DNA of 64,000 nt from Doris montereyensis. Lineage: Eukaryota > Mollusca > Gastropoda > Nudibranchia > Dorididae. This document shows positions 1 through 12,588 of the stretch, piece by piece (the stretch's first letter is position 1; the number at the start of each line of letters is the position of its first letter). The notes beneath the pieces were generated by a model. The model was not told the DNA's origin. It saw only the letters and a list, made by a program, of their open reading frames with translations, and searched no databases. The DNA is taken from NCBI GenBank assembly GCA_037039925.1, contig JAXRKP010000462.1, positions 181,001 to 245,000 of the forward strand. The letters are read 5' to 3'. A program made the translations under genes and the position numbers.

Positions 1-420
1 CCATCTCTTATCAAATTTTTCTTTTTTGAAAATAAAATTAATTCAACTGGGTTTGAAATTATCATAATTATAGATATTCTTAAGAGTTAATTGCGAATCA
101 ACACCAATTAATTTGCTGCATTCACTAAATGTATATACTTCTTTCTTCTTTTTTTTTAAAACAACAAACACATAGAAAGAGATAGGAGATCATCATTTGC
201 TCGAAAAGCAAGCGCTAAAACAGATCTGGATAACATAATATTAATGGTTTTCATACTGTAGCGGTTAGCTAACAGAAAAAAAAAGTTGAAGACGATCGTT
301 TGGATTTTGTATTGTTTTTTTTATTTCGTTAGTTGTAACAACCGGAAGTCTTTTTGTCAGTGAGAAAAAGGCACAACATTTAATGACGTCACAAGACACA
401 ATTAATAAAAGTTCATCATT
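1..420. other. no recognisable feature
   Basis: AT-rich non-coding sequence; nothing supported. Confidence 0.5.
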
Positions 421-680
421 ATTGTGATGCAGTGCGATGAAAAAAATTACCACCATGGGGATCGAACGACCTCTGCGTCACACCATTCGTCGCCATGAAA
501 AAAGAAAGCTGCTAAAAATGATGGCTTGGAGCTATTCCTTGTGTTTGTCCTTTGTTCCATACTATGTGGATTAAATTGTGATGCAGTGCGATGATTGCCA
601 CTATACGACCCACACCGATTGTCCTGCTAAAAATGATCTAGCCCTTCATACTATCAGAGGCGTCGCGAAGCCAATACTTG
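420..680 (-). mobile_element. SINE family A fragment, locally duplicated
   Basis: GGATCGAACGACCTCTGCGT and CGTCGCCATGAAAAAAGAAAG are the reversed SINE head. ATTGTGATGCAGTGCGATGA occurs at 421 and again at 573, with CTGCTAAAAATGAT after each. Confidence 0.45.
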
Positions 681-822
681 CCACGATAGAACACAGTCCC
701 AATATCAGTCTTTTAAACAACTGATATAAATCATAATAGTAATAGCATTAGAGTGTTTGTACTTACGTTATTGTTTGAAGACAAAATATGTTCGCAAAGT
801 TAGCAAACTTAATAACAGAGGT

Positions 823-1196
<374 letters not shown>

Positions 1197-1214
1197 GACT
1201 ACCCTTTGAAATGG

Positions 1215-1365
1215 AGGAATGACATCAAAGAATAACATCAAAGCCTTATCGGACCAAAAGAAAGACAAATACAAAGGAATAGACAGAAACAAATCTTGGC
1301 CACAACGGGAATTGAACCCACAGGCTTTGCATCGGCACCCATCGCCTCGCCATGAAAAGAAAGCT
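1215..1365 (-). mobile_element. SINE family A copy
   Basis: Reverse complement of GGCGAGGCGATGGGTGCCGA and GGGTTCAATTCCCGTTGTGG; tail AAATACAAAGGAATAGACAG. Confidence 0.7.
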
Positions 1366-1374
1366 TGCAACCAA

Positions 1375-2500
1375 ATTTAGCTATCTACGCTCCTCCTCTA
1401 TGAATCACGCCCGTGCAACCAATCGAGCTATCAACACTCCTCTGTGAGTCACGCCCGTGCAACCAATCGAGCTTCATCTCTATCAGTCACGCCCGTGTAA
1501 CCAATCGAGCTATCTTCATTCCTTCTCAGTCACGCCCGTGCAACCAATCGAGCTATCTTCATTCCTCTATGAGTCACGCTCGTGCAACCAATCGAGCTAT
1601 CTTCAATCCTCTCTCAGTCACGCTCGTGCAACCAATCGAGCTATCTACACTCCTCTGTGAGTCACGCTCGTGCAACCAATCGAGTTATCTACACTCCTCC
1701 ACTGAGATTCATGCTCGTGCAACCAATCGAGCTATCTACACTCCTCTGTGAGTCACGCCCGTGCAACCAATTGAGCTATCTACACTGTGAGTCACGCTCG
1801 TGCAACCAATCGAGCTATCTGCACTCCTTTGTGAGTCACGCTCGTGCAACCAATCGAGCTATCTGCACTCCTTTGTGAGTCACGCCCGTGCAACCAATTG
1901 AGCTATCTGCACTCCTCGTGAGTCACGCTCGTGCAACCAATTGAGCTATCTACACTCCTCTGTGAGTCACGCCCGTGCAACCAATTGAGCTATCTACACT
2001 CCTCTGTGAGTCACGCTCTGTGCAACCAATCGAGTTATCTACACTCCTGTGAGTCACGCTCATGCAACCAATTGAGTTATCTACACACCCTCTGTGAGTC
2101 ACGCTCGTGCAACCAATTGAGCTATCTACACTCCTCCACTGAGAGTCACGCTCATTTAACCAATTGAGCTATCAACATTCCTCTGTGAGTCACGCTCATG
2201 CAACCAATTGAGCTATCTCCTCTGTGAGTCACGCTCAATCGAGTTATCTACACTCCTCCACTGAGAATGCCGTGCAACCAATTGAGCTATCTACATTCCT
2301 CTGTGAGTCACGCTCATGCAACCAATTGAGCTATCTACACTCCTCTGTGAGTCATTGCAACCATTTGAGCTATCTGCATTCCTCTGTGAGTCACGCTCAT
2401 GCAACCAATTGAGCTATCAACATTCCTCTGTGAGTCACGCTCATGCAACCAATTGAGCTATCTACACTCCTCTGTAAGTCATGTTTGTTGTAACAATCGA
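1375..2500 (+). repeat. 44-bp minisatellite, about 24 units
   Basis: Unit core GTGAGTCACGCTCGTGCAAC, followed by CAATCGAGCTATCTACACTC. Units differ by C/T changes (CCCGTG, CTCGTG, CTCATG) that form runs along the array. From 2560 to 2820 a decayed ~20-bp repeat of CTCATTGAGCTTTCAATAA follows. Confidence 0.92.
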
Positions 2501-3310
2501 GCTATCTACACTGGCATGTTCTGGCGTGCAAAATGAGTTGTACCAACTCCATAGATTAATGCTCTCAACCAATCGAGTCAATAACTTTCATTCCGAGATT
2601 AATAACTCTCAATTGAGCTTTCAATAACGCTCATTGTGATTTCAATAACTCCCATTGAGCTTTAAATAACTTTCGTTGGATTTTCAATAACTCTCATTGG
2701 ATTTCAATAACATTATGGCATGTTTCGTTGATCTCAATAGCTCTCATTGTTATTTTAATAACTCTCATACACATGTTTGATTAATCAATTTGATACTTTC
2801 AATAACAATGTTTGGATTTCTTTCTTTCTTTCTCACGTTCACATTCTACCTTCTGGTGTATGGGTTAAGACCCAAATTATCTTTCTCCAGACTGCCTGTC
2901 CGGACATTTTCTGATTATTTCCGTGAAAGTTAAATTTTTTGCTTAAATGCCTCATTTTATATCTTCTTCCCCCTCTCCTTTCTCCGAGATCTGCCTTTTT
3001 GGTCTTTTACCTTGAGTTTTAGCAATAAACTGATTTAGCGGTTCTGGTGTCGTTCATTCTGTTAAGATCTCAAACTATCCCAATTGATTTATTTCTATCT
3101 TAGATTTTAACTCTCATTGATTTTTGGTTTGATCTCTTATTGTTATGTTTCTGATTTTGTCTCTTTTAGTTTTTCCTTAACTACTCTTCTTAGATATTTC
3201 ATTTCAGCTGCCTGTAATCTTCTGTATTTTCTACTGTCTATTGGTCCATGTTTCGCTGTCATAGAGGAGAGTAGGACAATAAACTGTTGTATACTGCCAT
3301 TGTGGTTTTT

Positions 3311-4130
3311 GTTGACAATTCTTGTTTACCTACAAATACCGTTGCACTTGTTTTTTTAATTCTCTCAGTCTGGCTTTGATTTCTTCTCTTAATTTTCCCC
3401 AAAAACACAGACCTTGGAGAAAGTGGGAAGAAGATGTAAAAGAGGCATTGAAGCTTCGGAAATTTAACTTTTTAGGAAAGAAACAGGAAATACCGGGACT
3501 AGGGCATCGTGGAGAAATATCATCTGGAGCATCTGAACCCGTACACCAAAAGGTAGAATGGGAACTGATAAAGAAAGAAAGATTCTATTGATCAAGATTA
3601 TTCTTTAACATCAAAAGCAAGATTCGAAATCTTTTTATTTACTGTCATCTATGAGCTTAGGACCAACTTTCCTAGATTTTATCACAACTTTAGACCTTTT
3701 CCTAAGTGGCAATCTTTGAATAAACTGTGTTTAGCTATTTTGGTTTTTTCTCAATGTTTAAGGTCCATGAACTGTAGCTGACAATTCTTGTTTACCTACA
3801 AGTGCCGCTCCAAGATGGTTATATATTGCACTTTTTTTTTAACAATCTGGCTGATTTTTCTCTAATTTTCCCAAAACACAGACCTTGGAGAAAGTGAAGA
3901 AGGTATAAAGAGGCATTGAAGATAGAAATTTAACTTTTTAGGAAATAAACAGGAAATGCCGGGACAGGACATCCTGGAGAAATATCATCTCGGCCATCTG
4001 AACCCATACACCAAAAGATAGATGGGAATTGATAAAGAAAGAAAGTAGCAAGAAAACAACTAACTTTCCTAGAAAAATCACAACTTTAGACCTTTTAGTA
4101 AGTGGTAATCTTTGAACTTAGGAGAAAGTT
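3311..4130 (+). repeat. tandem duplication, ~470-bp period
   Basis: 3311-3770 and 3779-4130 share GACAATTCTTGTTTACCTAC, AACACAGACCTTGGAGAAAG, GAGAAATATCATCT and ATCACAACTTTAGACCTTTT. Indels destroy the 89-codon ORF of the first copy in the second, so it is probably not coding. Confidence 0.8.
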
Positions 4131-4160
4131 ATAGCAAGAAAACAATAACTTGAAAGAGAA

Positions 4161-4367
4161 AAGAAGAAGAAGAAGAAAAAGAAGAAGAAGAAGAAGAGAA
4201 GAAGGAAGAAGAAGAAGAAGAAGAAGAAGAAGAAGAAGAAGAAGAAGAAGAAGAAGAAGAAGAAGAAGAAGAAGAAAAAGAAGAAGAAGAAGAAGAAGAA
4301 GAAGAAGAAGAAGAAGAAGAAGAAGAAGAAGAAGAAGAAGAAGAAGAAGAAGAAAAAGAAGAAGAGG
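4161..4367. repeat. GAA microsatellite
   Basis: About 205 bp of AAG/GAA immediately after the duplicated block. Confidence 0.95.
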
Positions 4368-4419
4368 TAAAATAATAATAATATGGAGGTATAGAAACAA
4401 CAAACTAACTCTATCTTAG

Positions 4420-6060
4420 CAGTGATAAAAACACTTATTTAGATGTGTATTTGTAAAATACGTTTTTATAATAGAATCAAGATATCATCACTGATTTATG
4501 TGTATACTGTATACTTGCCTTACCCTTGATTTTCATGAGCAGTGATCGTGAAGTTTAAAGTTCAATGGGTGCCTATATCCAAACAACCTATCAGGCAGCA
4601 TTGATAAAGTCAAATGTTTTTATTTTTAGCCCACCTTCAGCATGACAATGCGTTTTATCCTGCTTTGCTAAAAAACATGTTTTGTAACATGAAAAGAAAC
4701 TGTGAGAGATATTAAACCATTACCATTCTATAACTCAAACTAAACCTATTTCATCACAGTTATTACGCCATCAACCCATCGTCGCATGAGGAAAGATGTT
4801 GATTATCTCCCCTCCTTTTTCATTTCTGATATTCACAGCTTCTTTCATTGAATGTTGTTATTGATCCAGCAAAATTGAGACATTTGTCCTCCAGCCCATT
4901 GTCTTGTAATGGTATATTTATTTACTGGTATTTTCCATCTGTTGAAAGGTTTCATATTATAGTGTGTTTCAGGTTTCAGGTTTTGGATGAAGTAGAGTGA
5001 CACGTATCATGTTTTTTGATCTAGTAGTGGTACATTCAAAAAAGTGTTTTCAATTGAATTGCATCTTTCTTATAAAGTTTTTCTCCCATTCAGAAAGTGA
5101 TGAGTCTCTGCACAAAATGTATATAAGAGGAATACATTTCAATTTTAATTCATGAAGCTGAATTTATATAAGTATGAAAAGTACTCTCTGCCAATTAAAA
5201 AATTCATCCAATGACAAAAAAGAAAACGTAATTCAACAAATGGCAGTTTTCAACACTTTTGACTGTAACATGTGCTCAAGTAAAATGTGTTGTCTTCAAT
5301 TTTATAAAATAAATAAAAGAATCAAAATTTGAAAGACAAGAAATTATGACGGTATCTTTCATAAATTTATTGAGTTCACCAAGATTCACTTTTAGTTTAT
5401 ATAGCAAAATAAGCTATGAACTACTATGATGTCTATGACACTTGTGCAAGTACGGACACTGTGTAATGCTGAAAACAATCCCAATCACTGTTTTTACATT
5501 AAAATAATTTACCTCCTCGCTTTTATTAACTAATTTGCAGATCAAACTAACTTCAGCAAAGGGTAGTTTCAAAGCTATGGACAAGAACACACACACACAA
5601 ATATGATGCAAATACACACACATGAATGAGACATACAGATAAAAATATTTTAAAAATCTGAACGTCCCTTCTAGTCCGCAAACAGTCGTATAGGAGTAGG
5701 CAATATTTCAACTGGTCACAATTTTTAAACAATGTTTTTATTCCATATAAAATATCACAGTGAAGCATCAGTAGTTTCATTTTTAATAGATTTCAACCAG
5801 AGTAAGCTGATGAGAGCTAAAAAATACTACTTAAAAAAAGAAAATTGAAACATGTGTCACTTTACACATTATGTTTTCAAAGCTCTTGACTTTCTTGTTT
5901 CCCCCGTATAAAATAAAATCCTCTGTTGAAAAGCACAATGATACTGATAGAACTGATAGAAGTGACTGGTGCATGTGTGAGTTAAAACTATAGCAAAGTT
6001 CAAATATAAATAGTAATGATGTGATACAAGCTTGTGATTCAAGAATTTCAAATGTTATTT
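4420..6060. other. non-coding, nothing recognised
   Basis: AT-rich sequence with a short CA run near 5590. ORFs are short and unsupported. Confidence 0.5.
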
Positions 6061-6062
6061 AG

Positions 6063-6178
<116 letters not shown>

Positions 6179-6199
6179 TGTGTATTTCTCCACTATACA

Positions 6200-7130
6200 G
6201 AATAAAGATGAAAGGTAAGTTTAAGAAGAGGGCAACAAATATTTGAGAAACACACCACAGCTCCTGTGTAATTCTGCACTTCAGACAGATTACAAAGGAG
6301 TGCTGTAGCATGGGCTACACTTTTATTACAAAATGCTATTTACTCATGCATAAAATTTTAGTTTCAGTTTCAACACAACAAGACATATATAACAATGAGT
6401 CTGATAAACGTCACACAACACAAGTGAAAATACTGTAGTTTACATTATAATTGTCTCTCAAGGCAGAGAAATATCAATGGTTAGCCACATAAAGTCCATA
6501 AAGAAGGAAAAAAGATTTAAAAAAAAAAAGCAATTGATATCTGTGGTCCGCTCTTATTCAGTTAAACTGAGGCAACTTTTTTATGTCAACCTCCTCAACC
6601 AAAGAGGTGATACAAGCAGTCGTAGTGGTCATCAGGATTTTCAAACATGTTTTAGCAGATACAACGTCAGCAGATTTTTTGTGTGCAGAACACATAAGTG
6701 ATGTAAACATGAGTGATGTAAATAGGCATCTGACAACGATGCCAGGCAAACATCTTTTTGCATCTCAATATTAAATGTCCTGATTCTTTTGTCTTCACTC
6801 TACACTTACTACTAAGTGCTCAATAGTAGTTGACAAATTCCCTCCCTTGGCTAACTTAAAATGGAAAGTTGTTCTCCACATTGAAACTACAGCAAAAACA
6901 CCTACTCAAATCACGACCACAACAACTTTGTGACCAATCAAGTTATTTGCAGGAAATGAACTGGAAATTGTCAAAGATTGCATATGAGAGAAATAAGTTG
7001 GTTCTTTTTTAACCCAATTTTAGGACCAAATGATGAGTTTTACTGAACTGCCACCCATACATAATATATTTCATTTCTTCTTTTTTGGGTTGACTGAAGA
7101 GGTTTAAGCAAGGAATTAAAATTGAATTAT
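6200..7130. other. non-coding, nothing recognised
   Basis: Sequence beyond the CFAP157 3' end; no repeat family identified. Confidence 0.5.
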
Positions 7131-7472
7131 TTTATTTTTATAAAGCGTTATAAGATGCTTGATATTTTGAAAACATTGATATCCATATTGTCCTTAAATG
7201 AAAATAATAACTTGGCTTTTCATTAATTTGGTATATAAAACGTAAAGGAAATAGCTTTCCGCACAATTTTTAATGGCTTTATCTTTAACCAAAACAAAAA
7301 CTAAACATCGCCTTTTGAATGTGTTAAGTATCTTCTTATACCTGAAAGTTTCTAATCCTTTAAAAAAAAATTCAGTACTCTCATCTGCTTTCTTTTCTTT
7401 CCCTTTTTTTATAATCATTTCTGAATAGCACAAAATGTTCATCATCTTCAATTAACGGAGGCTACTAGCTTT

Positions 7473-7589
7473 TTAGGAATGGGTCTGGGGGCACTTCCTG
7501 ACGGTGGACATTTCATCTCTTGAATTCAGGTCTCGTAGCACAGGTTGTTCGGGTATCTTTCCAATCAATTGATCAGCATAAAACAGAGC
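7473..7589 (-). CDS. CFAP157: CFAP157 exon 10, C-terminus (probable)
   Basis: Acceptor TTCTACAG|GCTCTG. Encodes ALFYADQLIGKIPEQPVLRD and a short tail to TAA at 7475-7473. KIPEQPVLR resembles the vertebrate C-terminal SLPEVPLRP. It joins in frame only if exon 9 carries the indel noted there. If exon 9 is taken literally, the protein would stop five codons into this exon. Confidence 0.7.
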   Translation of the reverse strand, partial: ALFYADQLIGKIPEQPVLRDLNSRDEMSTVRKCPQTHS

Positions 7590-10500
7590 CTGTAGAATAG
7601 TTAAAAAAAGAATTTTATGATTACAACTGTTTTGTTTGATTTACCATTGTCCACTACTTATGATGACGTAAAAACACACAATGCTGCAAGGGGCATGTCG
7701 GAAGAGATGAATAAGGACATGAAATAAATATCGTGAATCCCCATAGGAAACAAAGATGAGACAAATAGAAAGAAATAGCCAGGAAAAAAACAAACTTTGG
7801 ACACCAGACAGAAACTAGCTCCGTAGTTAGCAAGATTTATAGTGTGCTGTCTCTTCATTGCGAGGTGATGGGTGCCCACGTGGAGGTCATGGGTTCGATT
7901 CTGTGTAGCGACCATAGATTCTTTTTCTGTCATTTCCTCTCATTTTGGGTCTCATTTTTATTCCAATGGGTATTCGATATTTATTTTGTGTCCCTGTTTA
8001 TTAGTTATGATGTAACGTCTCAATAGTTTATGGGATATGAAAACAATATAAATCACAACAAGATCTGTCACTGCTTATAGTTTAGTTTTTTGTTTTTTTA
8101 TTCATGTGTAAAGTATGCCTTTTTTTCTCATTCAGGTTTGTTTTGTTTTTGTCTTCCCTTCCGTACTAGACTTTTCAAGAAAATGTAAGGATACGTTGGT
8201 AGAGAAAAACAAACAAATAAAATTAAAAGCACGAAATCCCCATCTGGTTTCAAATCCTTCAACAGTAGACCTAACCGTAGTTGCAGTAGTAGCTTCCATT
8301 TGAACTGCTAGGTTTTAGATACTAGTTTATCTCTCAAATTGAAATTGTCTCTTAGAACAGAATATATAAAAAAAAAGCAATTGTTAATATTCAACTGATA
8401 ATTATGATACTGGTATGAGTAAAATGGTAATTGAATTAACACGGCTGACGTGTTAACACGAAAAGACTTGGCTTTCTGAACACGACTCCATTGCTATCAA
8501 CAGGGGGAACCACCACTTCTATTTTGTAAGCCATTAACAACTAATTTCATTTTTTTTTTATATTACTTGTTTGCTTCATGGAAATTTGCCCCGTCCACCA
8601 ATGTGGTGATCTCGGGGTGAATTAAGAGGAGAAAGCAAGATGAAAAATAAGTGAAAAAGAAGGAAAGGAAAGAAATAGGACTTACCAGCAGTGCCCACCA
8701 ACCGCCCGCCTTTTATTATAATACATTTTGTGTGTTAAAGGTAACAAATGAACAGTTTTAAGCACCAAGATGACAACTAAAACAGAGGGAAAAAAAGATG
8801 TGTTATCAGGATACTCTGGTGGTAAAAAAGACATTTAACTCTCTCACCTTATTATATATTTGAGACAAAAACTATGAATGACATGATGACGGACAACAGC
8901 TCCCCTAGCCTTTCCTCCTTCCCTCACCCGTCCCCTCTCCCAGCTCTCACAGCTAACACAGATACATAGATACAAAACAACCAATATGAATTAAACCCAA
9001 TAAAACTTAAAATACAAAACAAACAAACAAAAAATCAAATCAAAACCATGAAATCAATACCAAAAAAAAAAAAAAAAAAGAAGGGAGTATCTCACCTTTG
9101 GGGTGCTGACAGTTTGTGTGGACACTGATTTCTGCAACACTCCTCAGAGATCCCAGTTTGTTACTGGTAGAGCTGAGCTTCATCTTGTCAAAGCTGGTGG
9201 TGATGTGCTGCTCAGGCCGTGGTATGAGGCCAAGGTCACCAAGGCTGTAGTGTGGAAGGGCCCCACCGCTCCTTCCCAGCAGTGATGTGGGTGGTGGCAT
9301 ATCCCTTGGATAAAAAAAAAAAAAAAAAAGAACATTTTGGTATGGACTCAACCTCTCTTTACCACTACATCACATCTTTTACTTTGATTTGATTCGATTT
9401 GATTTTACCCCATCCACAAGTAAGTAGGAGATCTCGGGGGAGGGGTTGTGTAGCTTTTTTTAATTTTGCCCGGACTGCCCAGTAAACAGTCAAGAAAAGG
9501 ACATTCTGGTCTGCACATAGGATCTCCTTTTTTACAGTCCATCTCCAATGGAACTAGGTGTTGATCCACTTGCCTGGACTACAGGGTTGGGGTTTGGTGG
9601 GGGCGGGGGTTGGTGGGCAGGGGGTTTTGGTGGGTGGGGGGTTATCTAAAAATAAAACTTGAGAACCATGAATTTTTTTTGGTTGAGAGGCTGACATCTT
9701 GTGTCTGAACCACCAAGTCCCCTAATCTCAATCCCATGAAGCACATATTTATTGCCCCAGCAAAACATAGTGTTAGAATGTTCCAATAATTATGAAGATG
9801 ATAATAAAAATCTTTTTGTGAAAAAGTCCTTTGCCTGCCATTCATGTTTCACCCCACTTACTCATCTTTATATTATATTACATATTTCTCCTAGAATTTA
9901 TTCATTAATGATTGATTAAGTTAAGGTTGTTTTTAATCTAAAAATATCGATGTATTCTTGTATTTCTAACCAAAAATGTAATAATACACATATAACTTCC
10001 TTTTTCTGGATTAATAAAGATAATTGAATTGCATTATAAGGACAGTTTTGCACTATCCTGTGTTTAGAAATAAATGATTATAGTTCAAGTAAACTTTTGT
10101 TTGAATAACAGAACTTCAACTGTAAGAAATGCTGATATGTGATTGTATACAGTTAATATCATTCAAGTCCATAACGGCTTATAAAGCAAGAACATATTCT
10201 GATTTCGATAGCGTGGAGCCAAACAGGTGATAAATAATCGCCTGCGGGACAAAACGCTAGACTATCAAGGGTTTTTACTCTTATCAAGCTCTTGCTGGTA
10301 CCCATTTTCATCTAGGTCGAGTGAGGAAAATGTATGTTAAGAGTCTTTCCCAAAGAACTCAATGTCAAACATAGCATTGCCAAGATTCGAAACCAGGAGC
10401 TGTTGATCCCAAGTCCGGCAACCTTACCACCAGGCCAGCAATGCCACAACATAATATATTATGTGACTATGAAGCCCTATGGTACAAAAGTATAAATGGA

Positions 10501-12533
10501 GCAAGGTAGTGTATTCTAGATCTAGATGTTGATGTAGACAATCTAGTACCACCAAGGCTCGATTAATAATTATAACAAGGCTATCTATTATATTCTCAGT
10601 CGACAATCAATCAATAAAAGAAGCAAGCGCAAATATATCTAATGCTGAGCTGATATAAACGAGGTGGAATCTAGCACTTCTTTTTTTGTTCTGTCCTGCC
10701 TATCATGGTCAACCCCAGCTATTTTTAATCCAAAACCCTAAGACATTTCCAGAAACAGAAATTTCTACAACATTCCAAACAGCTTGATGCGTTTCGGATA
10801 CAATACCACAAACTTCTATACAATTCTGTCCCTTTCCCAATATAAACCGATCAATACTAGGGGCACACAAAAATGATTACGTCACAAACTCACTAGGGGT
10901 TTTACACACGCTAAGATCAATTACCTCATAGGTTTTCCGTAACAATGGGAAATCCCTTCAAAAACTTACAAGTAACTATGTTACACCCTACAACAGCTTA
11001 TAGTTAAAGTAGCCTGTCTCCACTCACCATCTGACTGAACTCTTCTTTGTTGGCGTGATGGGACTTCCTCTTCCCATTGTTTGCCCATATTTCCAGGCAT
11101 AGGACCAATGTCCATGGTGGCAGATTTATTTAAGATGACAAGGAGATTCTCTAGCATCTTATCCCGCCCTTTGCATCTTGGAAACTTTCTGCTCTTCATC
11201 CATGGACTCATCATCCGGGGTCGTGCTCTGAGGAAATAGAAATGGAAAGTGTAATATGATTTTTACAAGGCTTGCTTGCTCTATGGACAGCGAGATGAAA
11301 AACAATTCTGATTTTAAAGCCCTGCACTATAGAAAGTGAGCAGTGGTGTCATGAGCATATCGACGCACAACTTACCGTAAGACTCTGTCTTATTGCCTCA
11401 GCAGCTTGGGCAAATATTTTCTCAATCTCAGCTCTTGTTTGTGTCTCTTTCTGGCAACTTTCACTCAATCCCTGGTTGTTCTCCTCCAGCAACTCATTGT
11501 CCTTGGCAAGACCCATAATCTCCTCCCTAAAAATAATTTTAAAAATGGTAAAAAAAAAATGGGAGATATTATATCAATGGTGAAAGTCACAAACCGTGTA
11601 AGTATAAAATTAGTAACACCTTTTTTATGTCCGCTTTTTTAACATTAGAAGCCTCTATGCTTTGTCTGGTTAGAATTCCGTGGCACAAGAACCAATAGAA
11701 ACCCATAATATAATAACCATATGAGCAATCCGTGTATCCTTATTGGGTCTAGTTTTTGACTCTTGCAAACCATCTATGTCTGTGAAAAAAAGAAAGAAAT
11801 GCGTAGCATCTCTGTCTTTGATTTTCCCAAAACATCCAAATTTGGACTAAATGGTTTGCGACTTTCATCATCAAAATAAAACTTTAGAATTTGCATTGCA
11901 AGGCACATTCTGAGATTAATTCATTAGGATTGAGAGAAGGGTACTCAGGATTTTGCCTGGAGCAGGAAAAGTGGCTAGTGCTATACATAATTTGAATATT
12001 AAATGGTAAGCGATTGGAGAGCAATGCTTTTAAGTCTTGTTCTTGCTTTTCACTCTTTTGCTTATAAATCTTACATCTTGCTGCTGTTTCCTCATAATTC
12101 ACTGTGAGATCATCGAATATGGTGGAAGGGGTAACTTTTAATGAAATAAGAAAACCCAACCAAACCCCAACAAAACAGCATTGTAGAGGGTCAAAGCCAT
12201 TTTTTAGTACTCCCACCCCTGATATCAGCATTACTAGCCCCCCCCCCCCACCCACCCATCCCCTCTCCCACCCAATTTCCCCATGGATATTCTAGTGTAC
12301 TGACACAATGTGGGTAGATGTATTTCAGAAAACCTTAAGCATTGCTAGTCCTTCCTTCTCATGAGAAGATACTCACCGCATAGATGACACTTGTTGCTTT
12401 AGAATGTCTGTCTCTGCTTCCAACTCCTGATATTCTTGCTCTCTCATTTCATACTCTGCTATCATAGCCTCTTGATTGCGACATTTTTCAGTCAGCATTT
12501 TGATGACCTGAAAGTCAACATTAGGAAGTCTTG

Positions 12534-12588
<55 letters not shown>

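Noticed and set aside
1375..2500. CRISPR-like array
   Set aside because: Whole units repeat with no unique spacers, in animal DNA with introns; it is a minisatellite.
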